Below are positions 1-7,565 of a stretch of 64,000 bases of DNA, one piece after another. A program made the translations under genes and the position numbers. The notes beneath the pieces were generated by a model. The model was not told where the DNA came from. It ran no database searches and worked only from the letters and a program-made list of their open reading frames with translations. Numbering within the stretch: the stretch's first letter is position 1; every line of letters begins with the position of its first letter. Source of the stretch: Oscillospiraceae bacterium (GTDB taxonomy: Bacteria > Bacillota > Clostridia > Oscillospirales > Oscillospiraceae); NCBI GenBank assembly GCA_015068245.1, contig SVKU01000004.1:1-64000 (forward strand), written 5' to 3'.

Positions 1-154
1 TCCTTTAATATTTAATTATCACGCAGTGATACATCAACATGCCGTAGGCATATATCACATTGCGTCAGCAATATTTCACATTTCCAACGGAAATATTTCA
101 CTTTCCCGTCAGGGAAAATATCATTGGCAGTTGCGGAAATCCCTTTCCGCAACT
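1..154 (-). repeat. Hairpin-array element, copy 1 (cut by window edge)
   Basis: This is the reverse complement of the first half of the elements at 45225-45536 and 48704-49016. It contains short stem-loops (GTTGCGGAAA with TTTCCGCAAC at 130-153, TTTCCC-GTCA-GGGAAA, TATGCC-GTA-GGCATA) separated by ATATCAC/ATTTCAC spacers. It lies downstream of, and in the same orientation as, the minus-strand flavoenzyme gene that ends at 263. The other half lies outside the window. Confidence 0.8.
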
Positions 155-180
155 CCCTTACGGTGGGATTTTTATCATCC

Positions 181-226
181 ATAGGGATTAGGGAAACGCC
201 CCTAAATCCTAACCCCTAACCCCTAT
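181..226. repeat. TTAGGG-like inverted-arm element
   Basis: A left arm of TAGGGATTAGGG units faces a right arm of CCTAAATCCTAACCCC units with only a few bases between, so the whole unit can fold on itself. It directly abuts the terminator at 230-263. Related elements occur at 11951, 17337, 30899, 33186, 45550 and 62655. Confidence 0.65.
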
Positions 227-229
227 CTA

Positions 230-263
230 AAAACAATGACCTCCAAAAGGAGGTCATTGTTTT
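230..263 (-). terminator. Rho-independent terminator of the flavoenzyme gene
   Basis: An inverted repeat (ACAATGACCTCC / GGAGGTCATTGT) with an AAAA loop is flanked by A-runs on the left and T-runs on the right, so it can act in both directions. It directly follows the TAA stop of the minus-strand gene at 263. Confidence 0.85.
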
Positions 264-2344
264 TAGATCTGATTTGCCACAGCCCAGCCGCCGGTGACGG
301 CCTTGTGTACATCGCCTGCTCTTACGCAGTCACCGATGTAGTGGGTGCGCCATGCGGGATCGTAGAACTTTGCGGCATCTCCAACTCTTGCCTTGACACC
401 GCCGGACACAACGACCAGGTCACAGTCGATACGGCGGGTGACACCATTTTCGTCAATAAACTCAACGCCTTTGTCATCAATACCGATGTACTTTTTGACC
501 CAGCGTTCACGGGTGAAGTTGGGCATGGCACGGTAAGCCTCCATTTGCATGACCACATAGTGAGCGTGGGCAGCATCGGCAGACAGCATGCCCTGACGTG
601 TCATAACGGTGACATTATGACCCTTTTCGGCAAGGTACATGCCTGTTTCGGTGCCTGTTTCGCTGCCGCCGATAACAACAATGTCCTTTGGCAGCTCGGC
701 TTCACGACCGTAGACGTCTATGGCGAGCATTACGTTGTCGCCGTCAACACCGGGAATGTTGGGCTTTTCAAAGCTGGGGCCGATGGCCACTATAACTTCG
801 TCAAATCCCTTGCCTTTCAGCAGCTCGGGGGTTGCTTCCGTGTTGAGAATGACCTCAACACCCTTTTTGTGGGTCTGCCTGATGAGCCAGTCACGGAAAT
901 CAGCCAGCGCCCATTTGAAACTGGGGTAATCTGCATGGAACAGCTGACCGCCCAACTTATCGGCCTTTTCGTAAAGGGTAACGCTGTGGCCTCTTTCGGC
1001 ACAGGTGACGGCAGCTTTCATACCGGCGGGACCCCCGCCGATAACGGCAACCTTTTTGACCTTTTCGGCAGGCTTTGTCATGTCGCCCAGCTTCTGCTCG
1101 ATGCCGATTTTTGGGTTGACGGAGCAGAAGGAGCGGAAAGCGTCGGACTCGTTGGGCACATGGCACTTGTTGCAGCGTATGCAGGGGGTGATGTCCTCGG
1201 CGTTGCCAGAATATATTTTGTCACCGTACTCACTGTCGCAGATAAAGGCTCTGGACATGCATATGATATCCGCCTTGCCCTCTGCAAGAATCTTTTCGTT
1301 GAAATCGGGATCCTGAAGTCCGGCGGAAACGCCAACCAGCATCTTGATGCCGGCAGCCGTCAGGGATTCTTTCAGTTCGGCGGCAGCTGCCAGATTGGGA
1401 CAGGGTACTTCTCTGCTGGAGGTGAAGCCTACGGGGTGCTGGGGGTCTTTCAGACCGTGGCGGATATGGAAAATATCCACCTTTCCCTCTGCCATGCGGG
1501 CAAGCTCAATGGTGTCACGCATGTTTACGCCGGGACCCTCTGCGGAAATAAGAGTTTCCAGCGGGAAATCCCTGCCAAAGGTCTGGCGCAGAGCATCGTA
1601 CAGGTCAAGGAACAGCTTTGCCCTGCCCTTGACCGAGCCGCCGTATTCGTCGGTACGATTGTTGCACAGCTCGCTCCAGAACTCGGAAGCCAGAGAATTG
1701 TGGTAAGCGTTGTGGATAGAGAACATCTCAAACCCGAATCGCTTGAGAACCTTTGCGTTGGCAACGGTGGTGTCTATGTATTCCTGTATCTGCTTTTTGG
1801 TGATGTTGCCCACAGGATGACCCATGCAGTTTTCCTGTTCCATCTCAAGCTGCTTTTCGGGATCCTGAACGTGGAAACCGTCGGGACCGCCGCCGGGACC
1901 GATCTTGCCGTCGGTGCCGGGCTTCATGCCGGGGCCGGGCATAGGGCCTTCACGGGTGTAGGAGCCGAAAGGCATGGTTATGGCAACGGATTCGTAGTAG
2001 CGAATGGCGTCGATCAGCTGGCACAGATAGTTGTGGGAAACGGTTTTTGCGATGTTTACCCGGGAAGTCAGGTCATGCATCTGGAACCCCATTTTTGCAT
2101 CGTACAGCGCGATGTCATCGGGGTCGGCAGGATCACTGGGGCGACCGCCCATGAAGAAGTTGAGGAACACGGCGGCAGCGCCGTTTCTTGCACGGTTCTG
2201 CAGGTGCAGTATCAGCTTTTCGGTGGGGTATTCCTCGATCCCCTGAAGCATATGAGGCATGCCGGCGGTGGCCATCATGCGGTTTTTCAGCAGAACATCG
2301 CCAACCTGCAGGGGTGACAGCAGATGTGGATATTTGTTGCTCAT
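263..2344 (-). CDS. OYE-type FMN/4Fe-4S/FAD oxidoreductase (2,4-dienoyl-CoA reductase/BaiH-like)
   Basis: This is a 693-residue enzyme with the three-part layout of the 2,4-dienoyl-CoA reductase/BaiCD/BaiH group. It has an N-terminal FMN TIM barrel (about 5-370, with the family signature RTDEYGGS at 230-237). A four-cysteine 4Fe-4S motif follows (C388, C391, C394, C407), then an FAD/NAD(P) half with GGGPAG at 436-441 and a second Rossmann glycine motif near 560. The family reduces activated C=C bonds with NAD(P)H; the substrate cannot be read from sequence. A Gly/Pro-rich insertion sits at 131-156. The start is ATG after AAGGAAGG. It is second in an operon, 30 bases after a solute-binding lipoprotein gene. 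The call to the family is firm; the substrate is unknown. Confidence 0.9.
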   Translation of the reverse strand: MSNKYPHLLSPLQVGDVLLKNRMMATAGMPHMLQGIEEYPTEKLILHLQNRARNGAAAVFLNFFMGGRPSDPADPDDIALYDAKMGFQMHDLTSRVNIAKTVSHNYLCQLIDAIRYYESVAITMPFGSYTREGPMPGPGMKPGTDGKIGPGGGPDGFHVQDPEKQLEMEQENCMGHPVGNITKKQIQEYIDTTVANAKVLKRFGFEMFSIHNAYHNSLASEFWSELCNNRTDEYGGSVKGRAKLFLDLYDALRQTFGRDFPLETLISAEGPGVNMRDTIELARMAEGKVDIFHIRHGLKDPQHPVGFTSSREVPCPNLAAAAELKESLTAAGIKMLVGVSAGLQDPDFNEKILAEGKADIICMSRAFICDSEYGDKIYSGNAEDITPCIRCNKCHVPNESDAFRSFCSVNPKIGIEQKLGDMTKPAEKVKKVAVIGGGPAGMKAAVTCAERGHSVTLYEKADKLGGQLFHADYPSFKWALADFRDWLIRQTHKKGVEVILNTEATPELLKGKGFDEVIVAIGPSFEKPNIPGVDGDNVMLAIDVYGREAELPKDIVVIGGSETGTETGMYLAEKGHNVTVMTRQGMLSADAAHAHYVVMQMEAYRAMPNFTRERWVKKYIGIDDKGVEFIDENGVTRRIDCDLVVVSGGVKARVGDAAKFYDPAWRTHYIGDCVRAGDVHKAVTGGWAVANQI

Positions 2345-2374
2345 TGTGTTTTCCTTCCTTTTAGATGCCGTGTT

Positions 2375-4102
2375 TTAAGCGGCAGATCTTGCATTGTAGC
2401 GGTCACGGGCAGCTGCAACCAGTTCCGTGCAGCGGGCTACGTCCATGGATTCGATGGTTGCGCAGAACTCGTCCCAGGTTTCTTCCAGAACGACTTCGCC
2501 GGTGAACATCTGAGGCACGGTTTCGCTGACATATGTGGTGATGTCTGCGGTCAGGTTGGCGAATTCGGTGTTTTCGTCCACGGTCATGACCCACAGTCCA
2601 CGGTTGTCGTTTTCGCTTTCGACTACGTTTTCAAGCCAGATGGTTGCGGCGTCTATCTGAGTCTGGGTGTAGGTCTGGGTGTATTTGCCCTGGTCGCCCA
2701 GAATGCCGGGTATGCTGATGCAGTACACCTGGGTCACGGTGGTGTAGGTCCAGCCGTCGGGGTTGTTGGTGGCAAATTCGGTGTAGGTGGGTTTGCCTTC
2801 TTCGTTGTATTCCCAGGTCACGCCTTCAACACCGTAGGAGCCAAGATAACCGCCTTCAACGCTGAACAGATAGTCGATGGCAGAGATTATAACTTCGGGG
2901 TTGGGGCAGGCAGTGCTGACGCTCCATGCGCTGCCCTGTTTTGCTCTGGGAACGTCACCGGATTCGATTTTGGGAGCGTCCTCGCTCTTGAGAGGATGGG
3001 TCATGGGAATAAGGCTGAAATCTTCGTTGGGAGCCTGTCTTTCATAGTTGGAAATGAATTCGCCAACGTCGAAGAATACGCCGTAGCTGCCGTTCAGAAT
3101 GTCGGAAGACTTGTGCATGGAGTTCTGCAGCAGGTTGGGGTAAACAAGGCCCTCTGCGTACCAGTCACGCAGAGTGATAAGGTATTCCTTAAACTCGTCG
3201 GAAGTGGGGATAAAGGTCAGTTCGCCGTCCATAATTCCCCATGCCTTAACGCCGGAGTTCATGCTGGGAACGCCAAAACCGCCTTCAAGGAAAGCACCGC
3301 CGGCAATACCGCTGTACAGCACGGCAAGGGGAGATTCGCAAAGTCCGGCATCCTTGATGCCTGCCAGCAGATCGTGGAACTGGTCGTATGTTTTGGGTAT
3401 TTCCATGCCGATGGCATCAAGCCAGTCGCCGCGAACCATCAGGCCGGAAGTTGCGCCAAGTACATTGTAGGCATAGCCATAAAATTCGGTGATGGTGCCG
3501 TTGTCGTTAACGGTGTCGGCGGCAAAGCTTTTATCGGTAGTGCGCAGCCAGCTGTAGCTGGGGGCATACTCTTCAAGATAAGGGGCAAGGTCGATGAGGA
3601 TCTCCTCCTCAACCATGGCGGCACCGCCGCCGGCATAAAGGGAGGTAGCTTCGCTCATAACGTCGGGATATTCCTGAGAAGCTATCATAAGGTTGAACTT
3701 TTCCGTCATGGTGGGAGGAGCGATCTCGTCGAACACCATGTTGACACCGGTGCGGGCGATCCACTCCTTAACAGCGTAGTTATCATCCCACTGATCTATA
3801 GGGGCATCACGGTTCAGACCGCCGATCCATATGGAGTATTCGTGACCATCGTTTTCGATGGGCAGGCTGACAACGGGCTGAGCGGAAAGATCAAAGGTCA
3901 GCTGCTCCGGTTCGGCGGGAGCGGGCTCTTCTTCGGGAAGCTCTTCCGCAGGTTCTTCGGCAGGAGGAGCTTCCTCAACGGGAGTTTCCTCCACGGCGGG
4001 AGAGGAACTTTCCTCAGCAGGTTCGCTTTCCTTGGCGCAGCCGGCAAAAATGCTCAGCAGTATGGCAAGGCAAAGCAGCAGAATAAGTGCTTTTTTCTTC
4101 AC
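2375..4102 (-). CDS. Extracellular solute-binding lipoprotein (ABC type, family 1-like)
   Basis: The 575-residue product starts at GTG (complement of 4100-4102) behind AAAGGAGAG. A longer frame upstream lacks a ribosome site. It has a lipoprotein signal peptide (KKK, hydrophobic core, lipobox FAGC), so it should be anchored outside the membrane. A Glu/Pro-rich linker of about 40 residues follows, then a large substrate-binding domain typical of carbohydrate/oligomer binding proteins. No ABC permease or ATPase gene is nearby; instead the next gene (30 bases on) is a cytoplasmic flavoenzyme, so substrate capture may be coupled to its reduction. Transcription likely starts at the promoter near 4155-4187. 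The ligand is unknown. Confidence 0.88.
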   Translation of the reverse strand: MKKKALILLLCLAILLSIFAGCAKESEPAEESSSPAVEETPVEEAPPAEEPAEELPEEEPAPAEPEQLTFDLSAQPVVSLPIENDGHEYSIWIGGLNRDAPIDQWDDNYAVKEWIARTGVNMVFDEIAPPTMTEKFNLMIASQEYPDVMSEATSLYAGGGAAMVEEEILIDLAPYLEEYAPSYSWLRTTDKSFAADTVNDNGTITEFYGYAYNVLGATSGLMVRGDWLDAIGMEIPKTYDQFHDLLAGIKDAGLCESPLAVLYSGIAGGAFLEGGFGVPSMNSGVKAWGIMDGELTFIPTSDEFKEYLITLRDWYAEGLVYPNLLQNSMHKSSDILNGSYGVFFDVGEFISNYERQAPNEDFSLIPMTHPLKSEDAPKIESGDVPRAKQGSAWSVSTACPNPEVIISAIDYLFSVEGGYLGSYGVEGVTWEYNEEGKPTYTEFATNNPDGWTYTTVTQVYCISIPGILGDQGKYTQTYTQTQIDAATIWLENVVESENDNRGLWVMTVDENTEFANLTADITTYVSETVPQMFTGEVVLEETWDEFCATIESMDVARCTELVAAARDRYNARSAA

Positions 4103-4130
4103 AATATGCTCTCCTTTCTTGGTTTCCGTT

Positions 4131-4147
4131 TTGGAAACGCTTTGATT
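4131..4147 (-). promoter_or_regulatory. Possible cre (CcpA) site
   Basis: TTGGAAACGCTTTGATT resembles the Bacillota cre consensus TGWAARCGNTWNCW with about two mismatches. It lies between the -10 box and the start of the solute-binding protein gene, a position compatible with carbon catabolite repression. An overlapping small palindrome GTTTCCGTTTTGGAAAC could equally be a local hairpin. Confidence 0.3.
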
Positions 4148-4154
4148 CAAAAAA

Positions 4155-4187
4155 AGCATAGCACAATATTTAGAACTCTTCAAGACG
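4155..4187 (-). promoter_or_regulatory. Promoter of the solute-binding protein/flavoenzyme operon
   Basis: Read on the minus strand: TTGAAG (4183-4178), a 17-base spacer, then TATGCT (4160-4155). The -35 box is embedded in CGTCTTGA (4187-4180), a motif also found over the -35 boxes of the promoters at 4224, 22729 and 41329. Confidence 0.6.
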
Positions 4188-4218
4188 CAACTCTGTGCGA
4201 ATTCTAAATAATTTCGTA

Positions 4219-4252
4219 CCGTCTTGACAACCCGGAAAAATCTGGGCATAAT
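4219..4252 (+). promoter_or_regulatory. Promoter of the thioredoxin-reductase-like gene
   Basis: TTGACA (4224-4229), 17 bases, CATAAT (4247-4252). The -35 box overlaps CGTCTTGA (4220-4227), which faces the same motif on the other strand at 4180-4187. The two divergent promoters could therefore share one regulator. The leader to the ATG is about 195 bases. Confidence 0.5.
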
Positions 4253-4366
4253 TGGTTTATAATTAATAATTAACAATTAAGAATTAATAGACAACTTTGT
4301 GAGTTGCTTGGTTGTTATCGGTAGTTTTCACAGGCATGACTTCCGGACAAAATATTTAATTTGTTT

Positions 4367-4391
4367 GTTTTCAAATCAATGATTTGAAAAC
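4367..4391. promoter_or_regulatory. Perfect inverted repeat in the leader of the thioredoxin-reductase-like gene
   Basis: GTTTTCAAATC and GATTTGAAAAC are perfect 11-base arms around AAT. It could be an operator or an RNA hairpin; there is no T-run to make it a terminator. Flanking CCGG-containing bases and AT-rich TTAATTATTAAT runs fill the rest of this stretch. Confidence 0.4.
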
Positions 4392-4454
4392 TCCGGAATT
4401 ATTAACTATTAATTATTAATTATTACTTGTACCCTGAACAAAGAGGTTTATACT

Positions 4455-5318
4455 ATGTCAGACATTATCATAATCGGCGGTGGACCCGCAGGAGTATCCG
4501 CAGCGGTGTATGCACTGCGCAGCGGTGCATCGGTGACCATTGTAAAAAAAGACGGCGGCGCACTGGAAAAAGCCGACCTTATAGAGAATTATTACGGCTT
4601 TGCCGAGCCTGTATCCGGGCCTGAACTGCTGGAAAAGGGCATCGCCCAGGCTGAACGACTGGGCGCAGAGATAGTTGACGGAGAAGCCGTAGGCATGGGC
4701 TTTACCGACAGGCTGCAGGTCATGACCACTGCCGGTGATTTTGAGGCCTATGCCGTGGTTCTGGCTACCGGTTCCACAAGAAACGCTCCACGGATACCGG
4801 GGCTGAAAGAGTTTGAGGGCAAAGGTGTCAGCTACTGCGCCGTGTGTGACGGATTTTTCTGCCGCGGCAAAGATGTGGCGGTGCTGGGCTCCGGCAAGTA
4901 CGCCCTGCACGAAGCCATGGAGCTGCAGCCTGTGGCGGCTTCCGTAACGCTGCTTACCAACGGCGAAACACCTGAGACAGATATTCCCGACTGGCTCAGG
5001 GTAGATACGAGAAAAATCGCTTCCATAGAGGGCGGTATGCTCATTGAAAAGGTCACCTTTGCCGACGGCGAAAGCATGGATACATTCCGCCTGTTTGTTG
5101 CGGTGGGTACCGCCGGAAGTGCCGACCTTGCCCGCAAGGCAGGCGCAGTTATCGACGGAACAAAGATAACCGTTGACGCTGCCATGGCTACCAACGTACC
5201 CGGCCTGTTCGCGGCGGGGGACTGTACCGGCGGACTTGCTCAGGTTGCAAAGGCAGTTCACGAAGGTGCTGTTGCCGGTATGAGCGCAGGCAAATACGTA
5301 AGGTCAATTAATAATTAA
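4455..5318 (+). CDS. trxB: Thioredoxin-reductase-like FAD/NAD(P) disulfide oxidoreductase
   Basis: The 287-residue flavoprotein has the FAD motif GGGPAG at 8-13, an ATGS segment near 104 and the redox-active CAVC disulfide (C128, C131) in the context CDGFF, as in low-Mr thioredoxin reductases. A second Rossmann motif (GSGKYA) and the C-terminal FAD motif FAAGDCTGG complete the fold. It should pass electrons from NAD(P)H to a thioredoxin or a related small dithiol protein. It is slightly shorter than typical TrxB (about 305-320). A third cysteine, C136, lies just beyond the active pair. No thioredoxin gene is adjacent; the next gene is a Crp/Fnr regulator. The last codons (INN) and stop lie in an AT-rich repeat. 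Confidence 0.85.
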   Translation: MSDIIIIGGGPAGVSAAVYALRSGASVTIVKKDGGALEKADLIENYYGFAEPVSGPELLEKGIAQAERLGAEIVDGEAVGMGFTDRLQVMTTAGDFEAYAVVLATGSTRNAPRIPGLKEFEGKGVSYCAVCDGFFCRGKDVAVLGSGKYALHEAMELQPVAASVTLLTNGETPETDIPDWLRVDTRKIASIEGGMLIEKVTFADGESMDTFRLFVAVGTAGSADLARKAGAVIDGTKITVDAAMATNVPGLFAAGDCTGGLAQVAKAVHEGAVAGMSAGKYVRSINN

Positions 5319-5455
5319 AAAGCCTTCCCCTTGAGGGGAAGGTGCCGAACGAAGTGAGGCGGATGAGGTGGAAATACAAAAACACCTCATCAGTCAAAGC
5401 AAGGTCAGCAATGCCGACCTTGCTCTGACAGCTTCCCCTCAAGGGGAAGCCTTTT
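5319..5455. repeat. Intergenic palindromic repeat (GGCTTCCCC family)
   Basis: The outer arms AGCCTTCCCCTTGAGGGGAA and CTTCCCCTCAAGGGGAAGCC are inverted copies. Inside are GAACGAAGTGAGGC and a GTCAGCAATGCCGAC hairpin. It belongs to the same family as 9192-9304, 18638-18804, 20375-20465 and 26788-26903. It fills most of the gap between the thioredoxin-reductase-like gene and the Crp gene. Confidence 0.75.
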
Positions 5456-5500
5456 GTGCCATTACCTGAAACGATTAAGTGTTTATAAGGAAGCATCATC

Positions 5501-6172
5501 ATGGACGAAAGAAAAGAAAAGATAATTCAAACCCTGCCTTTTTGGGATAAACTCAGCGGCGATGAAAAGGAACACCTGCGCAAAAATACCCGATTTGTAA
5601 AATACGATAAAGACGCACATATCCACAACTGCACCGGCTCCTGCGTTGGACTGGTGATGGTGGTTTCCGGCGGACTGCGGGCATACCTGCTCAGCGAAGA
5701 GGGCCGTGAAGTTACTCTGTTCCGGCTGGGTCATGGGCAGATTTGCATACTGGCGGCTTCGTGCGTTATCAGCCAGCTTACCTTTGATGCTCATATTGTG
5801 GCAGAGAAAGAAACCGAGGTGCTGGTGTTTGGCGCCCACGCCTTTTTGCAGCTGAAAGAGACTAATCTCCATGTTGAGTGTTTCCTTTACAAGCTGGCAA
5901 CAGAGCGGTTTTCCGAGGTAATGTGGTCCATGCAGCAGCTGCTGTTTATGGGTTTTGACCGCAGACTGGCACTGTTTTTGGTGAAAGAAGCCGAAAACAC
6001 CGGATCCAACACCATTTCACTGACCCACGACCAGATAGCACGGCTCACCGGCTCCGCCAGAGAGGTGGTAACCCGTATGCTGAAACGCTTTGTGGAAGAC
6101 GAGCTTATTGAACTAAAACGGGGCAAGGTTGTAATTGCCGATATGGAGGGTCTGAGGCTGCTGGGAGAATGA
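5501..6172 (+). CDS. Crp/Fnr-family transcriptional regulator
   Basis: The 223-residue protein has an N-terminal cyclic-nucleotide-binding-like beta barrel (about 15-135) and a C-terminal winged helix (about 150-215) with the recognition region QIARLTGSAREVVTRML, typical of the family. It lacks the N-terminal four-cysteine cluster arrangement of FNR proper, although a CTGSC pair occurs near residues 44-48. The effector is therefore unknown. The start ATG follows AAGGAAG. It lies 180 bases behind the thioredoxin-reductase-like gene in the same direction, so a redox-linked role is possible but only inferred. Confidence 0.88.
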   Translation: MDERKEKIIQTLPFWDKLSGDEKEHLRKNTRFVKYDKDAHIHNCTGSCVGLVMVVSGGLRAYLLSEEGREVTLFRLGHGQICILAASCVISQLTFDAHIVAEKETEVLVFGAHAFLQLKETNLHVECFLYKLATERFSEVMWSMQQLLFMGFDRRLALFLVKEAENTGSNTISLTHDQIARLTGSAREVVTRMLKRFVEDELIELKRGKVVIADMEGLRLLGE

Positions 6173-6217
6173 CAGCCGGTGTCCACCGCATCTGCTTGCC
6201 TTGCAGACCATCAAAAC

Positions 6218-6239
6218 GGCGGGAGCAAGTCTCCCGCCC
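6218..6239. repeat. Short GC hairpin between crp-like gene and cca
   Basis: GGCGGGAG-CAAGT-CTCCCGCC forms an 8-bp stem. There is no T-run after it, so terminator activity is doubtful. It resembles one arm of the GTAGGGCGGG repeats seen at 39711-39799. Confidence 0.4.
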
Positions 6240-6261
6240 TATATAGTTTACAGGAGCGATT

Positions 6262-7413
6262 ATGCAAAACTTTAACCTTACCATACCGCCTTATGCGGCT
6301 GCAGCCATTGAAAAACTGAATAGTTCCGGCTTTGAAGCCTGTGTGGTAGGCGGCTGCGTAAGAGACACCCTTATCGGCAGGAAACCGGGTGACTGGGATA
6401 TCTGCACCTCGGCACTGCCATGGCAGACCAGGGAGGTTTTCCGGCAGGATTTTCATGTCATTGAAACAGGCATAAAGCACGGCACAGTCACCGTGGTATC
6501 CGACGGTCAGCCGCTGGAGATAACCACTTACCGCACCGAGGGGAACTATACCGACCACCGTCGCCCGGACAGCGTGACTTTTGTTTCGGATATCCGGGAA
6601 GACCTTTCCCGACGGGATTTTACCGTAAACGCCATGGCTTACAGCCAAACCACCGGTCTTATCGACCTGTTCGGCGGGCAGACGGATTTGCAAAACCGCA
6701 TTATCCGCTGTGTGGGCGACCCCGAAAAACGCTTTGGGGAAGACGCTCTGCGTATTTTGCGGGCGCTGCGGTTTGCAGCTGTGCTGGATTTTGAGATAGA
6801 ACCCAAAACCGCTGCCGCAGTGCATAAAATGTGCGGTTTGCTGGAAAATATCGCAGTGGAACGAATTTTTATTGAGCTGAAAAAGCTTCTTTCGGCACCT
6901 GCAAGCCGCCGTATAGTTTCGGAATTTTCGGATGTTGTTGCCGCTGCCGCCGGTCAGCACCCTCAGATACAGGCGACCGGCTCCAACCATAGCACAGCCG
7001 TAGCATTCTGCCTGCATTTTTCCAATGCGTCAGACGTGTTGAACCGCTTGAAGGCTCCCAAAGCCCTTATCGCATCGGCAGCAGCTCTGCAGTCTGCCAA
7101 AGAGCCGGAAACCTTGCCAAAAGCCCTTGCGCTGATGGGCAAACTGGGAGAAGATGATTTCCGTAACCTGATAGAATATTACGATGCACTGGGAGTTTCC
7201 ACAGAGCTTTTGCGCAGGGCGCAAGCCAGCGGTATCCCATGCAGAATATCCCAGCTGGATATCACCGGAAAGGACCTTGCCGACCTGGGCATAAGCCCGG
7301 GACCCGCCATGGGACGAGTGCTGAACGCCCTTTTGGACGCAGTCATGGAGGGTAGGCTGGAAAACAAAAAATCCGCATTGCTTGGGGCTGCAGAGCATAT
7401 TTTTGGAAGCTGA
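6262..7413 (+). CDS. cca: CCA-adding tRNA nucleotidyltransferase
   Basis: The 383-residue protein belongs to the class II polymerase-beta superfamily group. It has GGCVRD near 30, the metal-binding DWD in PGDWDICTS near 46-48, RRDFTVNAMAY near 120 and the ERxLRALRF-type segment (EDALRILRALRF) near 160. Together these mark the head and neck of CCA-adding enzymes or poly(A) polymerase. The C-terminal body is helical; no HD domain is apparent. It repairs or builds the tRNA 3'-CCA end. The poly(A) polymerase alternative is less likely in this lineage. The start ATG follows CAGGAG. Confidence 0.88.
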   Translation: MQNFNLTIPPYAAAAIEKLNSSGFEACVVGGCVRDTLIGRKPGDWDICTSALPWQTREVFRQDFHVIETGIKHGTVTVVSDGQPLEITTYRTEGNYTDHRRPDSVTFVSDIREDLSRRDFTVNAMAYSQTTGLIDLFGGQTDLQNRIIRCVGDPEKRFGEDALRILRALRFAAVLDFEIEPKTAAAVHKMCGLLENIAVERIFIELKKLLSAPASRRIVSEFSDVVAAAAGQHPQIQATGSNHSTAVAFCLHFSNASDVLNRLKAPKALIASAAALQSAKEPETLPKALALMGKLGEDDFRNLIEYYDALGVSTELLRRAQASGIPCRISQLDITGKDLADLGISPGPAMGRVLNALLDAVMEGRLENKKSALLGAAEHIFGS

Positions 7414-7477
7414 ACATCAACCCAATGCTCCAAATGGTCACCTTTAAGCCCAAACGGACGGGTTTTGCCTTAGTCGA

Positions 7478-7505
7478 TTGACTTTTGGGTGCCCGATGTT
7501 ATAAT
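7478..7505 (+). promoter_or_regulatory. Promoter of the nifS-nifU pair
   Basis: TTGACT (7478-7483), 16-base spacer, TATAAT (7500-7505), 60 bases before the ATG. No IscR-type dyad is evident around it. Confidence 0.6.
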
Positions 7506-7565
7506 GTAGATGTAGAAAAATCCTTATTTTTCCCAAGATTTCATCCGAAACGGAGTTGAATAAAT

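Noticed and set aside
181-226. Telomere-like TTAGGG/CCCTAA units, suggesting a linear chromosome end.
   Set aside because: Units are degenerate, short and repeated at many internal sites in inverted pairs beside bacterial genes.
5501-6172. Oxygen-sensing FNR, because of the CTGSC pair.
   Set aside because: The N-terminal cysteine cluster pattern of FNR and the C-terminal cluster of Bacillus Fnr are absent.
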